A DNA stretch of 64,000 nucleotides from Antarcticimicrobium sediminis (GTDB taxonomy: Bacteria > Pseudomonadota > Alphaproteobacteria > Rhodobacterales > Rhodobacteraceae): positions 186,001 through 250,000 of the forward strand of contig NZ_SMFP01000004.1 of NCBI RefSeq assembly GCF_004348975.1, written 5' to 3'. The translations under genes and the position numbers were made by a program. This document shows positions 26,297 to 36,364 of this stretch, piece by piece. Under the pieces are notes generated by a model that saw only the letters and a program-made list of their open reading frames with translations, did no database searches and was not told the origin of the DNA. Position 1 is the first letter of the stretch; the number at the start of each line of letters is the position of its first letter.

Positions 26297-27088
26297 ATGG
26301 CTGACTTGGCTATCGACCGCGAAATCGACCGCTCCAAGATGCAAGTCTCGGATGAGGTTGCCGTCGAGATCATCAACATGAACAAGTGGTACGGGACCTT
26401 TCACGTGCTGCGCGACATCAACCTGACGGTCAACTCTGGCGAGCGGATCGTCATCGCTGGCCCATCGGGCTCGGGCAAATCGACCCTGATCCGCTGCATC
26501 AACGCGCTGGAGGAGCACCAGCAGGGCAAGATCACCGTCGACGGCACGGAGTTGTCGAACGACCTCAAGAACATCGACAAGATCCGCTCCGAGGTCGGGA
26601 TGGTGTTCCAACACTTCAACCTGTTCCCGCATCTGACCATTCTGGAAAACTGTACGCTGGCGCCGATCTGGGTGCGCAAGACCCCCCGCAAAGAGGCGGT
26701 GGAGCGGGCGATGCATTTCCTTGAAAAGGTCAAGATCCCCGATCAGGCCAACAAGTACCCCGGTCAGCTCTCCGGGGGGCAGCAGCAGCGGGTGGCGATC
26801 GCGCGCAGCCTGTGCATGATGCCGCGGATCATGCTGTTTGACGAACCGACCTCGGCGTTGGACCCGGAGATGATCAAAGAGGTGCTCGACACCATGATCG
26901 AACTGGCCGAGGAGGGGATGACCATGCTGTGCGTCACCCATGAGATGGGGTTTGCCCGTCAGGTGGCGAACCGGGTCATCTTTATGGATCAGGGCCAGAT
27001 CGTGGAACAGAACGAGCCGGAAGAGTTCTTCAACAACCCGCAAAGCGAGCGGACCAAGCTGTTCCTGAGCCAGATTCTGGGCCACTAA
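26297..27088 (+). CDS. bztD: Amino-acid ABC transporter ATP-binding protein BztD
   Basis: 263 residues. Walker A is GPSGSGKST, the signature is [13 protein letters not shown], Walker B is [14 protein letters not shown] and the H-loop is CVTHEMGFA. The protein hydrolyses ATP for BztBC. An N-terminal extension of about 25 residues precedes the ABC fold. The gene closes the operon, ahead of a bidirectional terminator. Confidence 0.95.
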   Translation: MADLAIDREIDRSKMQVSDEVAVEIINMNKWYGTFHVLRDINLTVNSGERIVIAGPSGSGKSTLIRCINALEEHQQGKITVDGTELSNDLKNIDKIRSEVGMVFQHFNLFPHLTILENCTLAPIWVRKTPRKEAVERAMHFLEKVKIPDQANKYPGQLSGGQQQRVAIARSLCMMPRIMLFDEPTSALDPEMIKEVLDTMIELAEEGMTMLCVTHEMGFARQVANRVIFMDQGQIVEQNEPEEFFNNPQSERTKLFLSQILGH

Positions 27089-27101
27089 CAGAGCCTGTGA
27101 A

Positions 27102-27149
27102 CGACAATTGAGAGGGCCGGGCCATGTGCTCGGCCTTTTTCAGTTGTCG
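27102..27149. terminator. Bidirectional terminator between bztD and sixA
   Basis: CGACAA-TTGA and TCAG-TTGTCG arms enclose GGCCGGGC / GCTCGGCC, with TTTTT on the plus side. The long stem overlaps the sixA stop codon. It should end both convergent transcripts. Confidence 0.75.
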
Positions 27150-27649
27150 GTCTGCTCGTCGAGCAGATCGCGCGGGACGGTGAACGCGACCAGTTCGCCA
27201 CCACGCCACGCGATCTTGTCCCAACTGTCGATGTCAAAGTGGGCGACCAGCGTGGCGCCGGTGGGATAGATGTCGAATTTCGGATGATCGGGGGCGGCGG
27301 CGAGGATCTCGGCGGCGAACAGGGCGATGCCCGGGTTGTGACCCAGCAGCAGCACGGTTTCGCCACTGGCCTCGCTCAGCACCCGCAGGATGCGGTTGGC
27401 ATCCACCAGATAGAGATCGTCGGTCACCTCAGCTGCGGTGTCAAAGCCCATCCGCTCATAGGTTTCGCGGGTCCGCCGGGCCGAGGAGCAGAGCACCTGA
27501 TCTGGGGTCAGCCCCTTGTCGCGCAGCCATTCGCCAAGGGCCCGGGCAGAGCGGCGACCTCGCGCGTTCAGCGGGCGATCCTGATCCAACATGCCGACGG
27601 TGTCCCAGCTCGATTTGGTGTGACGGGTCAAAATCAGGGTTCGGGTCAT
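27140..27649 (-). CDS. Histidine phosphatase family protein, SixA-like
   Basis: 169 residues. The RHG-type catalytic signature is LILTRHTKSSWD with the second histidine in LLLGHNPGIAL. E. coli SixA dephosphorylates phosphohistidine in signalling proteins, but family substrates vary. The ATG at 27649 overlaps the ferredoxin-like gene's stop by 4 bases, and it is the last gene of the long minus-strand cluster from rpmH. Confidence 0.88.
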   Translation of the reverse strand: MTRTLILTRHTKSSWDTVGMLDQDRPLNARGRRSARALGEWLRDKGLTPDQVLCSSARRTRETYERMGFDTAAEVTDDLYLVDANRILRVLSEASGETVLLLGHNPGIALFAAEILAAAPDHPKFDIYPTGATLVAHFDIDSWDKIAWRGGELVAFTVPRDLLDEQTDN

Positions 27650-28299
27650 GGGTGGAACGACCTCATGTGAAGCGCGGATTGAGCCGGTTGTCGCCCGGCA
27701 CCACGGCTGACAGGACAGGCGCGGCGGACCGCGCATCCTTGCATCATACAGGATTTTCCGCCCGGGCTGTCGAGAAAATCGTGGCACCGGGGTACGTCAT
27801 AGGGGGCCGACGCCTTGAGCGCGCCAACCGGGCAGGCGGTGAGACAGGGCCGGTCGGCACAGCGCGCGCAGGGGGAGGGCGCAACGGCCGCGGGCAGCGC
27901 CAGAGGGGCCGCGATATGCAGCGCCCCGCGATAGGAGATCATCAGCCCCACCTCGTCATGGACAAGCATCCCTGTGGGGCTGGAAAACGCGCGGCCGGAT
28001 TTCAGCGCCCAGTCGATGAAAGGCGCATAGGGCGGGCCGCCGAACGGGAAATACGCGGTGGCGTCATGGTCCGGCGCCAGCCCGCCGATCACCCTGGCTG
28101 ACCAGCGATCCACCAGGTCGCGGCCCCCGTCCTGTGCCTCGGGCGATGTGGTGAAGGCGGGCCAGAACCCCGCCCCGGCCCCCAACAGGATCAGGCTGCC
28201 CCCGGTGAGACCCTTGGCCCCAGTGGCCGCCACATCCAGCGCGCCCATGACGATCAGCCCCTTGGCCTTGGCGGCGCGGCAGAGGCGGTCATAGGTCAT
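27646..28299 (-). CDS. 4Fe-4S ferredoxin-domain protein of unknown function
   Basis: 217 residues. The C-terminal half has CARCADRPCLTACP and then CMMQGCAVRRACPV, enough for two [4Fe-4S] clusters. The N-terminal half begins MTYDRLCRAAKAKGL and contains glycine-rich GGSLILLGAGAGFWP, recalling the non-cluster part of epoxyqueuosine reductase-like proteins but lacking clear catalytic residues. Conserved beside argB/engB in related genomes to my recollection. The function is unknown; electron transfer is the safest inference. It overlaps sixA. Confidence 0.75.
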   Translation of the reverse strand: MTYDRLCRAAKAKGLIVMGALDVAATGAKGLTGGSLILLGAGAGFWPAFTTSPEAQDGGRDLVDRWSARVIGGLAPDHDATAYFPFGGPPYAPFIDWALKSGRAFSSPTGMLVHDEVGLMISYRGALHIAAPLALPAAVAPSPCARCADRPCLTACPVGALKASAPYDVPRCHDFLDSPGGKSCMMQGCAVRRACPVSRGAGRQPAQSALHMRSFHP

Positions 28300-28346
28300 G
28301 GGTGGGGAAGGTGATGGGGCGCAATCATGGCGGGTCGCTCCGGGGT

Positions 28347-29210
28347 CTAGTCGGCGCGGATCAGCGAGCCCGCACCATGTTCGGTAAACAGCTCAAGCAG
28401 CACCGCGTTGGGGGCACGGCCATCCAGAATCACCACCGCCCGTACGCCGCCGTCGATGGCGGTCAGCGCGGTTTCGGTTTTGGGGATCATGCCACCCGCA
28501 ATCACGCCCGCGCGGATCATCTCGCGAATTTGCTCGGCTTTCATCTCGGTCAGAACGGAGCCCTCGGCGTTCTTGACGCCGGAGACATCGGTCAGCAGCA
28601 GCAGGCGATCGGCCTTGAGCGCGGCGGCAATGGCCCCGGCAGCGGTGTCGCCGTTGACGTTATAGGTTTCGCCATTGCGACCGGCACCGATTGGCGCGAT
28701 CACCGGAATGATCTCATGCGCGAAAAGGTCGGTGAGCAGGGCCGGGTTCATCTCGGCCGGGGTGCCGACAAAGCCCAGGGCCGGGTCGGTCTGGTCACAG
28801 ATCATCAGGTTGGCGTCCTTGCCGGACAGCCCGACGGCGGTGCCGCCCTGCCGGTTGACGGCCTGAACGATCCGCTTGTTGACGAGGCCAGAGAGCACCA
28901 TCTCGACCACCTCGACGGTGGCTTTGTCGGTCACGCGCTTGCCGTCGACGAATTCGGATTGAACGCCCAGCTTGCCCAGCATGGCGTTGATCATGGGCCC
29001 GCCACCATGCACGATCACCGGGTTCACACCGACCTGACGCATCAGCACCACGTCGCGGGCGAAACTGTCCATCGCCTCGTCGCTGCCCATGGCGTGACCG
29101 CCCAGCTTGATCACAACGATCGCGTTATCATAACGCTGCAGATACGGCAGCGCATTCGACAGGGTTTCAGCGGTGGCGATCCAGTTGCGATTCATGTCCT
29201 GTGTCTTCAT
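28347..29210 (-). CDS. argB: Acetylglutamate kinase
   Basis: 287 residues. The amino-acid kinase fold is shown by [20 protein letters not shown] and the ATP-site stretch [12 protein letters not shown]. It phosphorylates N-acetylglutamate, the committed step of the acetylated arginine route. The ATG at 29210 has GGAG seven bases upstream; Met6 is an alternative start. It follows engB by 50 bases on the minus strand. Confidence 0.96.
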   Translation of the reverse strand: MKTQDMNRNWIATAETLSNALPYLQRYDNAIVVIKLGGHAMGSDEAMDSFARDVVLMRQVGVNPVIVHGGGPMINAMLGKLGVQSEFVDGKRVTDKATVEVVEMVLSGLVNKRIVQAVNRQGGTAVGLSGKDANLMICDQTDPALGFVGTPAEMNPALLTDLFAHEIIPVIAPIGAGRNGETYNVNGDTAAGAIAAALKADRLLLLTDVSGVKNAEGSVLTEMKAEQIREMIRAGVIAGGMIPKTETALTAIDGGVRAVVILDGRAPNAVLLELFTEHGAGSLIRAD

Positions 29211-29260
29211 CGGAAACTCCGTTGCGGGCGAAATCTCATGAAACGCGGGCGCAGCGCAAG

Positions 29261-29917
29261 TTATTCCTGCATCAATCCGTAGATGATGGCGCGCAGGGTG
29301 GCGATCCCGTCACCCTTTTCGCTCGAGGTGACGACAATCTCGGGATAGGCGGCGGGGTGTTTGGTCAGCACGCCGCGTACCTGCTCCACCACCTTGTCGA
29401 GGTCTGCCGCCTTGATCTTGTCGGTCTTGGTCAGCACGCATTGGAAGGTCACCGCGCTGCTGTCGAGCCGGGTCATGATCTCTTCGTCCACGGGTTTTGC
29501 CCCGTGACGCGCGTCGATCAGCACAAAGGCGCGGCGCAGGGTCTGGCGCCCCGACAGGTATTGTTTCAGCAAGCGTTGCCATTTTTCCACCACCGGCAGT
29601 GGCGCATTGGCATAGCCATAGCCGGGCAGGTCCACGAGATAGAGGTCGGGGCCTTGGGTGAAAAAGTTAATTTCCTGCGTCCGGCCCGGCGTGTTGGAGG
29701 CGCGCGCCAGCCCCTTGGTGCCGGTCAGCGCGTTGATCAGGCTTGATTTGCCCACGTTCGAGCGGCCGGAAAAACAGATCTCGATCCGGTCGGCGGGGGG
29801 CAGGCCGGACATCGCGACCACGCCCTTGACGAAAAGCGATTCGCGGGCAAACAGCAGCCGACCGGCTTCTGCCGCCTGCGGATCGGGCTCTTCAGCTAGG
29901 GGAAAGCGCATCTGCAT
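29261..29917 (-). CDS. engB: Ribosome biogenesis GTP-binding protein YihA/EngB
   Basis: 218 residues. G1 is [10 protein letters not shown]3 is DLPGYG and G4 is TKTDK. EngB helps assemble the 50S subunit. Start 29917 shares one base with the MOSC stop (TGATG). The upstream in-frame extension reads as low-quality sequence inside the MOSC gene. Confidence 0.94.
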   Translation of the reverse strand: MQMRFPLAEEPDPQAAEAGRLLFARESLFVKGVVAMSGLPPADRIEICFSGRSNVGKSSLINALTGTKGLARASNTPGRTQEINFFTQGPDLYLVDLPGYGYANAPLPVVEKWQRLLKQYLSGRQTLRRAFVLIDARHGAKPVDEEIMTRLDSSAVTFQCVLTKTDKIKAADLDKVVEQVRGVLTKHPAAYPEIVVTSSEKGDGIATLRAIIYGLMQE

Positions 29918-30678
29918 CAGTTCAATACCTCGATTTCGTCGCCTTGCGCCAGCGGTCCGCCCCGGATCACGCGGGCGTAGACGCCGCAATCCTGATGGCC
30001 GAACCCGTCGTTCAGGGCCTTTAGCGTATCAGCGTCGCGCACCCCGGTCTCGGGGTTTGCTGTGGTTGCCATGCAGCGGCGGATCGGCTCCACCACTTCG
30101 ATTTCGACCGCGCCGAGGCGCAGGCGTTTTCCGGGCCATGACATTTCGGCCCAAGGGGCAAAGCCGTCAAACAGGATGTTGCCGCGCCAACGCAGGGGCG
30201 AGATGGCATGCCCGAGCTGCGCCTCGACCGCGGCATGGCTCGCCATGTTGATCAGCGAGATCGAGGGGTAGTCGCTGTCGGTCATCGCCACGTCGGGCGC
30301 GCGCACCAGACGGGCGGGGAGGGCCCGGTCGGGGTTCGACAGCGGACGCGCCCAGTCGATAAAGCGTAGCGCATCTGCCGGATCGTCCGGGTCGATGCTC
30401 AACGCGGGGCGGTCGGGGTGGGTCAGGGTCAGCCGACCGTCGGCCTCATCCGTTTGCGTCTGTATGGCCTGCAGCGCGGCGGATTGGGCGCAGCGGGTAA
30501 ATTCGCGGCACGGCTGCCAGCCGGGCAGCTCCGGGTCGAACCGCGACTGGTCATGTGCCACGGCCCAACGCCGATCCCAAGGCAGGGCGGCACCCTCGGT
30601 CAGGGTCACCTGTTCCACCCGTTCGCGCCCATGGCTTTTGATCGGGTGGCGCCAGATTTCCCTGACCTGGGCGATCAC
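29917..30678 (-). CDS. MOSC domain protein
   Basis: 253 residues, GTG start overlapping the yidC stop (GTGA). N-terminal MOSC beta-barrel: VREIWRHPIKSHGRERVEQV; the C-terminal MOSC core has the conserved Cys in RRCMATTANPETG. MOSC proteins bind molybdenum cofactor or sulfur; YiiM/YcbX-like members reduce N-hydroxylated compounds. This protein resembles the YcbX-type N-terminal plus MOSC arrangement without a C-terminal ferredoxin domain. The substrate is unknown. Confidence 0.85.
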   Translation of the reverse strand: MIAQVREIWRHPIKSHGRERVEQVTLTEGAALPWDRRWAVAHDQSRFDPELPGWQPCREFTRCAQSAALQAIQTQTDEADGRLTLTHPDRPALSIDPDDPADALRFIDWARPLSNPDRALPARLVRAPDVAMTDSDYPSISLINMASHAAVEAQLGHAISPLRWRGNILFDGFAPWAEMSWPGKRLRLGAVEIEVVEPIRRCMATTANPETGVRDADTLKALNDGFGHQDCGVYARVIRGGPLAQGDEIEVLN

Positions 30679-32486
30679 TTTTTGTCCCCTTTGGCGCCGC
30701 GCTGGAAGGTTTCCTTGATGTTGCCGAACACGTCAGGTTTGTACCCTTGGCTGCGCATGATTAGGTATTGCTGGGTAAAGGTGATGGTGTTGTTGGTGAT
30801 CCAGTAGACCACCAGCCCGCTGGCAAAGCGGCCCAGCATGAACATGAACACCCAAGGCATCCACGCAAAGATCATCTTTTGCGTCGCATCGGTGGGGGCC
30901 GGGTTCAGCTTTTGTTGCAGGAACATCGAGATCCCCAGCAGCAGCGGCAGGATGCCGATCATCACCGTGGCCATCATCGTTCCCGGCTCGGGTGAGCCCC
31001 AAGGCGCGAGGCCGAAGAAGTTCATGATCGAGGTGGGATCCGGCGCACTGAGATCCTGGAACGGGCCGAACCAGGCGGTCTGGCGCAATTCGATGGTGAC
31101 AAAGATCACCTTGTAGAGCGAGAAGAAGATCGGGATCTGCAACAGGATCGGCAGACAGCCGGCGGCCGGGTTCACCTTTTCCTTCTTATACAGCTCCATC
31201 ATGCCTTGCTGAACCTTGGCGCGGTCATCGCCCGCGGCTTCCTTCAGCTTCTCCATCTGCGGCTGCAGTTCCTTCATCTTGGCCATCGAGACGTAGGATT
31301 TGAAGGCCAGCGGGAACAAGATCGCCTTGAGGATCAGGGTCAGCGCGATGATCGACCAGCCCATGTTGCCGATCAGGTTGTGAATGTTGTGCAGCAGCCA
31401 GAAGATCGGCTTGGTCAGGAAAAAGAACCAACCCCAGTCGATGCTGTCGATAAAGCCCTTGATGCCGGCTTTTTCATACGCGCGGATGGTTTCCCATTCC
31501 TTGGCCCCGGCGAACAGCTGGGTGGTGACGCTGGCCGATTGCCCGTTGGTCAGGGTCTCGGTCGGCAGCACGGTCTCGGTCTGGTAGATGTCGCGCCGCT
31601 CGTCGTATTTCGCGGCCTGTTTGAAGGCGCTGCCGGGGGCGGGGATCAGGGTCGACATCCAGTAGTGGTCGGTGAAACCGATCCAGCCGTCTGTCTCGAC
31701 CTGACGGACATCGGCACGGGCGCCTTCGCGCTCCTTATAGTCGAAATCCGGCATCTTTTTATAGTCGGTTTCGGTCAGCTCGCCATCGGCCATGGCGACG
31801 ACGCCTTCATGCAGGATGAAGAATTTCTTGCGATCAGCTGGTTCGCCGTGGCGGGCCAGCACCCCATAGGGGGCAAGGCCGACGGTGCCGCCGCTGCTGT
31901 TCTCGACCGATTGGGTGACCGTGAACATGTAATTCTTGTCGACGGCGATCTCGCGGCTAAAGGTCAGCCCCTTGCCGTTGTCCCATGCGAGCGTGACCGG
32001 CGTATCAACGCCGAGGGTGTTGCCCGCAGCGACGCGCCATTCGGTATTCGCGCCCGGCACATCGTCCAGCGACAGACCCGCACCCGGGGCCCAGCCGTAG
32101 AGCGCGTAATAGGCGCCGGTGTCGCCCACCGGCTTGAGCATCTTGACGACCGGCGATCCCGGCTCTGTCGTTTCATGGTAGTCTTTCAGCGACAGGTCGT
32201 CGATGCGCCCGCCCAACAGCGAGATGCTGCCTGAAAGGCGCGGCGTGTCGATCGAGACGCGGGGGGCGTCGGCGACGACCTCCTCTACCGCGGTGCCCTG
32301 ACCGGTGCCAGCTGTGGCCGGGCCGGCATCGGCGCTGGGGGCCGCAGGCGCGGTCTGGCTGGCCTGCTCGGCTGGCAGAGCGCCTGGCGCTTCCGGTTCT
32401 GGGGGCGGGAACATGAAGAACCACCCCAAGATCACGAGGAAGCTGAGCGCCGTTGCGAGGATGAGGTTCTTGTTCTGATCGTCCAT
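30675..32486 (-). CDS. yidC: Membrane protein insertase YidC
   Basis: 603 residues. An N-terminal signal-anchor helix and a Pro/Ala-rich linker are followed by a large periplasmic domain (roughly residues 65-350) and five membrane helices including NLIGNMGWSII and the insertase core. YidC inserts membrane proteins alone or with Sec. It lies downstream of rnpA/yidD as in most bacteria, but two genes (ttcA and an EAL gene) intervene. Confidence 0.96.
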   Translation of the reverse strand: MDDQNKNLILATALSFLVILGWFFMFPPPEPEAPGALPAEQASQTAPAAPSADAGPATAGTGQGTAVEEVVADAPRVSIDTPRLSGSISLLGGRIDDLSLKDYHETTEPGSPVVKMLKPVGDTGAYYALYGWAPGAGLSLDDVPGANTEWRVAAGNTLGVDTPVTLAWDNGKGLTFSREIAVDKNYMFTVTQSVENSSGGTVGLAPYGVLARHGEPADRKKFFILHEGVVAMADGELTETDYKKMPDFDYKEREGARADVRQVETDGWIGFTDHYWMSTLIPAPGSAFKQAAKYDERRDIYQTETVLPTETLTNGQSASVTTQLFAGAKEWETIRAYEKAGIKGFIDSIDWGWFFFLTKPIFWLLHNIHNLIGNMGWSIIALTLILKAILFPLAFKSYVSMAKMKELQPQMEKLKEAAGDDRAKVQQGMMELYKKEKVNPAAGCLPILLQIPIFFSLYKVIFVTIELRQTAWFGPFQDLSAPDPTSIMNFFGLAPWGSPEPGTMMATVMIGILPLLLGISMFLQQKLNPAPTDATQKMIFAWMPWVFMFMLGRFASGLVVYWITNNTITFTQQYLIMRSQGYKPDVFGNIKETFQRGAKGDKK

Positions 32487-32629
32487 CGGGGACTGCCACC
32501 TTGTGCTGTCAAAGACTGGGTGGGTTCAACAGAGTGCAGCCCCAAAGGTCAAGCGGATTCCGGGTTGGCCGCTCCTGCTGGGGCTTCGCTGCGTCCTGCA
32601 AGGCCCGTTGTGGCGGTTCACAGCGCCCG

Positions 32630-34177
32630 TCAACCGATTTTGCCACCGATTCGCGGCGCGTCCTGCAATTTCGCGCGATGCGTTGCGATCCAGTCCAATG
32701 TGCGGTCAAAAGGCATCGGCCGCCCGATGCCAAAGCCCTGCACATGGTCGCAGCCCAGCTGCGCCAGCAACGCGTGTTCGCCCACGGTTTCGACCCCTTC
32801 GGCAAGCGTCTCTAGCTCCAGTCGTTCGGCCATGGTCAGGATCGCCCCGATCAATTTCTGTTGTTCGGGGTCGCGATCGGCTTTCATCACGAAGGAGCGG
32901 TCGATCTTGATCCGTGACACATCGAAGCGCTGAATCGAGGCCAGCGAGGCATGGCCGGTGCCGAAATCATCCAGATCGATGCGGCAGCCCAGCTTGGCCA
33001 GCCCCGAGATATTGCGCGCGATGGTGTCATCGGGGTCGGTGCTCATCACCGATTCCAGAATCTCGACGGCCAGCCTGTCGGGGGTCAGATCAAAGCGGTC
33101 AAGCTCCCACCGGATGTGGTCGACCAAGCCGGGATCGCGCAACTCGTCGGTGGAGAAGTTCACGCCCACCTGCGGCACCTCGGCCCCGGCGCTGTCCCAG
33201 GCCTTGAGCGCGGTCAGCGCGTTATAGAGGATGACTTCACCCAACCGTTTCATCAGCCCGGCCTCCTCCAGCGCGGGCAGAAACTGATCCGTGGGCAGCA
33301 TGCCGTGCACCGGGTGGGTCCAGCGCGCCAAGGCTTCAAAGCCGGTGATCTTGCCGGTGTCGGTGGAAATCTGCGGCTGGTACCAAGGCTGGATCTGGCC
33401 GTTCTCCAAGGCGGCGGCAACTCCGTCCCGCAGGTCGTGGCGGGCGCGGCTTTTCCGCCCGGTTTCAGCGCTGTAGACGCGGATGCCCGAGGGGCCGTTG
33501 GCCTGTGCCTCGCTCAGCGCGGCGCTGGCGGCACCGATCCAGGACGCCGCATCCGGGCCCGGGGCCCGCCCGCGCAGGCAAAGCCCGACCGAGCAGGACA
33601 TATAGATCGTACTGGCATCCAGCGCGACCGGATCTTCGACCGCGCTTTGCATCCGACCGGCGAGTTGAATGCACAGTTCAAGGTCAAGCTGGCGCACTGG
33701 TGTCAGGCAGATGGCGAAGCGGCTGTCGCCGATCCGGGCCACGGTGTCGGTGCCACGCAGGGCGGCGCAGATCCGCTCGCCGGTTTGCGCAGCCACCTGA
33801 TCGGCGGCGGCCTGACCGTGCCGCTCTTCAAGGTCGCGATAATCGTCCAGTTCGAGCATGAAGCAGGCCGATCGAAGGCCGGGCCGCTCGGTTTCTTCAA
33901 AGGTGTGCTCCAGCGCCGCATCGAACCCGTCGCGCAACAGCAGCCCGGTGACCCCGTCGCGTTGCGCCAAGGTCCGCCGCGTCCGTTCGTTGAACGCCCC
34001 GGATAGGGCAAAGAACAGCGGCAGGCCGAGTGAGGTGAAAACAAGCGCCGCCTCGCCCCACAGCCAGAAAGCGCCAAGTGTGAGCGCCGGCAGAAACGCC
34101 AGAACCGGAGGGCCCATGAGAATGGGGAGGACGGTCTGGCGCAGCCGGGCCAGAAGGCTGGAGGGCGGCAGGGACAT
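32630..34177 (-). CDS. EAL-domain cyclic-di-GMP phosphodiesterase with degenerate GGDEF
   Basis: 515 residues. Two N-terminal membrane helices are followed by a GGDEF-like domain whose signature is degraded to ARIGDSRFAI, so cyclase activity is unlikely. The EAL domain keeps GFEALARW, VNFSTDELRDP, the DDFGTGHASL loop and late Glu residues (LAEGVET), so phosphodiesterase activity is expected. The degenerate GGDEF might bind GTP as an allosteric signal. I chose ATG 34177; there is no clear Shine-Dalgarno and a TTG at 34216 is possible. It lies between ttcA and yidC. Confidence 0.87.
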   Translation of the reverse strand: MSLPPSSLLARLRQTVLPILMGPPVLAFLPALTLGAFWLWGEAALVFTSLGLPLFFALSGAFNERTRRTLAQRDGVTGLLLRDGFDAALEHTFEETERPGLRSACFMLELDDYRDLEERHGQAAADQVAAQTGERICAALRGTDTVARIGDSRFAICLTPVRQLDLELCIQLAGRMQSAVEDPVALDASTIYMSCSVGLCLRGRAPGPDAASWIGAASAALSEAQANGPSGIRVYSAETGRKSRARHDLRDGVAAALENGQIQPWYQPQISTDTGKITGFEALARWTHPVHGMLPTDQFLPALEEAGLMKRLGEVILYNALTALKAWDSAGAEVPQVGVNFSTDELRDPGLVDHIRWELDRFDLTPDRLAVEILESVMSTDPDDTIARNISGLAKLGCRIDLDDFGTGHASLASIQRFDVSRIKIDRSFVMKADRDPEQQKLIGAILTMAERLELETLAEGVETVGEHALLAQLGCDHVQGFGIGRPMPFDRTLDWIATHRAKLQDAPRIGGKIG

Positions 34178-34244
34178 TGGGGAGGGGCCTTTTACCGTTT
34201 GCGTTGCATAAGGCAAGGGTAACGCAAAGGGTCTGACCCATATG

Positions 34245-35141
34245 TTAACGCAGGACGGGAATCTTTTCGCCGTCTTCTCCCTGACGCGTTGCGTCGGGCT
34301 GGGATTCGGTGGCGCGCATCAGGCCGGCGAAATCGAACAGCTTGGGGTCAAGCATGTGCGACGGGCGGATATTCATCAGCGCCCTGAACATCACTTGACG
34401 ACGGCCCGGTGCATTCTTTTCCCACTGGTCGAGGATCGCCTTGACCTGCTGGCGTTGCAACCCGTCCTGGCTGCCGCAGAGGTCGCAAGGGATGATCGGA
34501 TAGTTCATCGCGCGGGCGAACTTTTCGCAATCGGCCTCGGCCACATGCGCCAGCGGGCGATAGAGGAAAAGGTCGCCCTCTTCGTTGACCAGCTTCGGCG
34601 GCATGGTAGCCAGCCGTCCACCGTGAAACAGGTTCATGAAAAAGGTTTCAAGAATATCGTCGCGATGATGGCCCAGAACCACGGCCGAGCAGCCCTCTTC
34701 CCGCGCGATCCGGTACAGATTCCCGCGCCTGAGACGGGAGCAGAGCGCGCAATAGGTGCGCCCGGCGGGCACCTTGTCCATCACGATGGAATAGGTGTCC
34801 TGATATTCGATTCGATGTGGCACCTGCATCCGCTCCAGAAACTCGGGCAGCACCGTGGCGGGAAAGCCGGGCTGGCCCTGATCAAGGTTGCAGGCCAGCA
34901 AATCGACTGGCAGAAGCCCGCGCCATTTCAGCTCGTGCAGGACCGCGAGCAGGGTATAGCTGTCCTTGCCGCCGGACAGGCAGACCAGCCATTTCGGCCG
35001 TTGCGCCCCGGGTTCGATCATGCCGTATTGCTCGACCGCCTCACGGGTGGCGCGGACGATGCGTTTGCGCAGCTTCTTGAACTCCGTCGAGGAGGGCGCG
35101 CCGTGAAACAGCGGGTGAATATCGTCGGGTTCATCGAACAT
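34245..35141 (-). CDS. ttcA: tRNA 2-thiocytidine(32) synthetase TtcA
   Basis: 298 residues. The PP-loop is SGGKDS (residues 56-61), the cluster cysteines are C131-x2-C134 (CALC) and Cys222 (CDLCGSQ). TtcA thiolates cytidine 32 of certain tRNAs using an Fe-S cluster. It is placed after yidD with a 70-base gap; related roseobacters show similar clustering as far as I recall. No odd feature was seen. Confidence 0.94.
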   Translation of the reverse strand: MFDEPDDIHPLFHGAPSSTEFKKLRKRIVRATREAVEQYGMIEPGAQRPKWLVCLSGGKDSYTLLAVLHELKWRGLLPVDLLACNLDQGQPGFPATVLPEFLERMQVPHRIEYQDTYSIVMDKVPAGRTYCALCSRLRRGNLYRIAREEGCSAVVLGHHRDDILETFFMNLFHGGRLATMPPKLVNEEGDLFLYRPLAHVAEADCEKFARAMNYPIIPCDLCGSQDGLQRQQVKAILDQWEKNAPGRRQVMFRALMNIRPSHMLDPKLFDFAGLMRATESQPDATRQGEDGEKIPVLR

Positions 35142-35211
35142 GGGATGGCTTTAGTGGAGTTCGAAGGTTCGGACAAGCGCCGGGCGTTGCGGTCGCGACC
35201 GGGTGGGTGCG

Positions 35212-35475
35212 CTAGTGGCCGTCGCCCGCTTTTCCAGTGCTGGGCTTGCCCTTGGGGTCCGGCACCGGGTCATAGCCGTCGCTGCCGAACGGGTGGCAGC
35301 GGCCGATGCGGCGCAGCGCCAGCCAGCTGCCCTTGATCGCGCCGTGTTTTTCCAGCGCCTCAAGCGCATAGGCGCTGCAGGTGGGCTGATAGCGGCAGTT
35401 GTGCCCGACCCAGGGCGAAAAGATCAGCCGGTAGGCACGGACCGGAAGGGCGGCAAGGTGGGCGAGGGGGGTCAT
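35212..35475 (-). CDS. yidD: Membrane protein insertion efficiency factor YidD
   Basis: 87 residues. The signature is [27 protein letters not shown] with three conserved Cys region residues. YidD assists YidC-dependent insertion. It overlaps the rnpA stop by 4 bases, the normal rpmH-rnpA-yidD order. Confidence 0.95.
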   Translation of the reverse strand: MTPLAHLAALPVRAYRLIFSPWVGHNCRYQPTCSAYALEALEKHGAIKGSWLALRRIGRCHPFGSDGYDPVPDPKGKPSTGKAGDGH

Positions 35476-35921
35476 GGCTGGGGCTTCTTGCGGGGGGCGT
35501 GGAGTTTCGACACCGCATATCTAAGATCGCCCAGCAGCGTCTCAAAGGGGGCTGCGGCGGTTGTGTCGCGGCGCCCGATCAAGACGTAGTCCCAGCCGTC
35601 ATGGCCCAGCTCTGGCAGAATCGCGCGCGCGGCCTCACGCAGCCGGCGCTTGGCACGGTTGCGGGCGACGGCATTGCCGACCTTCTTCGAGCAGGTAAAG
35701 CCCACGCGAATACCGCTGGCCGCATCCTCCGGGGGTCGGCGACGCGCCTGCACCACCATGGTGGCTGTGGCCTGTCTCCGGGCGCGGGATGCGGCAAGAA
35801 ATTCCGCCCGCTTGCGCAGGATCGGAAGCGTAGAGCGCTTCGCGCCCTTCGGACACGACGAAACCGCCGGGGGCGTTGTCCCCGTGTTGGTCTCGGGGGC
35901 CTCCGGCGGTATCGTCGTCAT
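35472..35921 (-). CDS. rnpA: Ribonuclease P protein component
   Basis: 149 residues. The conserved RNR region is [15 protein letters not shown], with [11 protein letters not shown] upstream. RnpA supports RNase P RNA in 5' maturation of tRNAs. It is 18 bases after rpmH and longer than the usual 120 or so residues due to a poorly conserved N-terminal extension of about 30 residues (rich in Pro/Thr), whose start choice is less certain. Confidence 0.94.
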   Translation of the reverse strand: MTTIPPEAPETNTGTTPPAVSSCPKGAKRSTLPILRKRAEFLAASRARRQATATMVVQARRRPPEDAASGIRVGFTCSKKVGNAVARNRAKRRLREAARAILPELGHDGWDYVLIGRRDTTAAAPFETLLGDLRYAVSKLHAPRKKPQP

Positions 35922-35939
35922 AGGAACCTGACTGAGGCG

Positions 35940-36074
35940 TTACGCGCTCAGCGATTTGCGGCCGCGAGCGCGGCGTGCGTTCAGGATTTTGCGACCGGCC
36001 TTGGTGGCCATGCGGGCGCGGAAGCCATGGCGCCGCTTGCGGACCAGGTTCGAGGGTTGAAAGGTGCGTTTCAT
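35940..36074 (-). CDS. rpmH: 50S ribosomal protein L34
   Basis: A 44-residue gene, easily missed by length cut-offs. Minus-strand translation starts [18 protein letters not shown] and ends [12 protein letters not shown]. All 44 residues match the L34 family pattern. L34 is a small structural protein of the 50S subunit. It is first in the cluster rpmH-rnpA-yidD, with a 290-base divergent gap before the TVP38-like gene. Confidence 0.98.
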
Positions 36075-36364
36075 CGCTCCGTCTCCAGTATAGCACTTCG
36101 GGTGCAGCGCGGATTCGCCGCCCGGTCATGTTCAGAGCCCGTCCTTTACGGGCAGTAGCCGGGTAAGTCAAACCCCACAGACCGGGTTTCGCACCGAGTC
36201 CTGCAACAATTTGCGCGACATCGACCGCGGGAATGTTTCAAACCCGGGCCGGATTGCGGGATTTGTCACGAATTCCCCCAGACCCATCACCCCCGCGTGA
36301 GGCCCCTGTTTCTTTTCGGGTGCGCGGCGCACTTTGGGGGCAGGCAACATGAAAAGGCGGCAAG

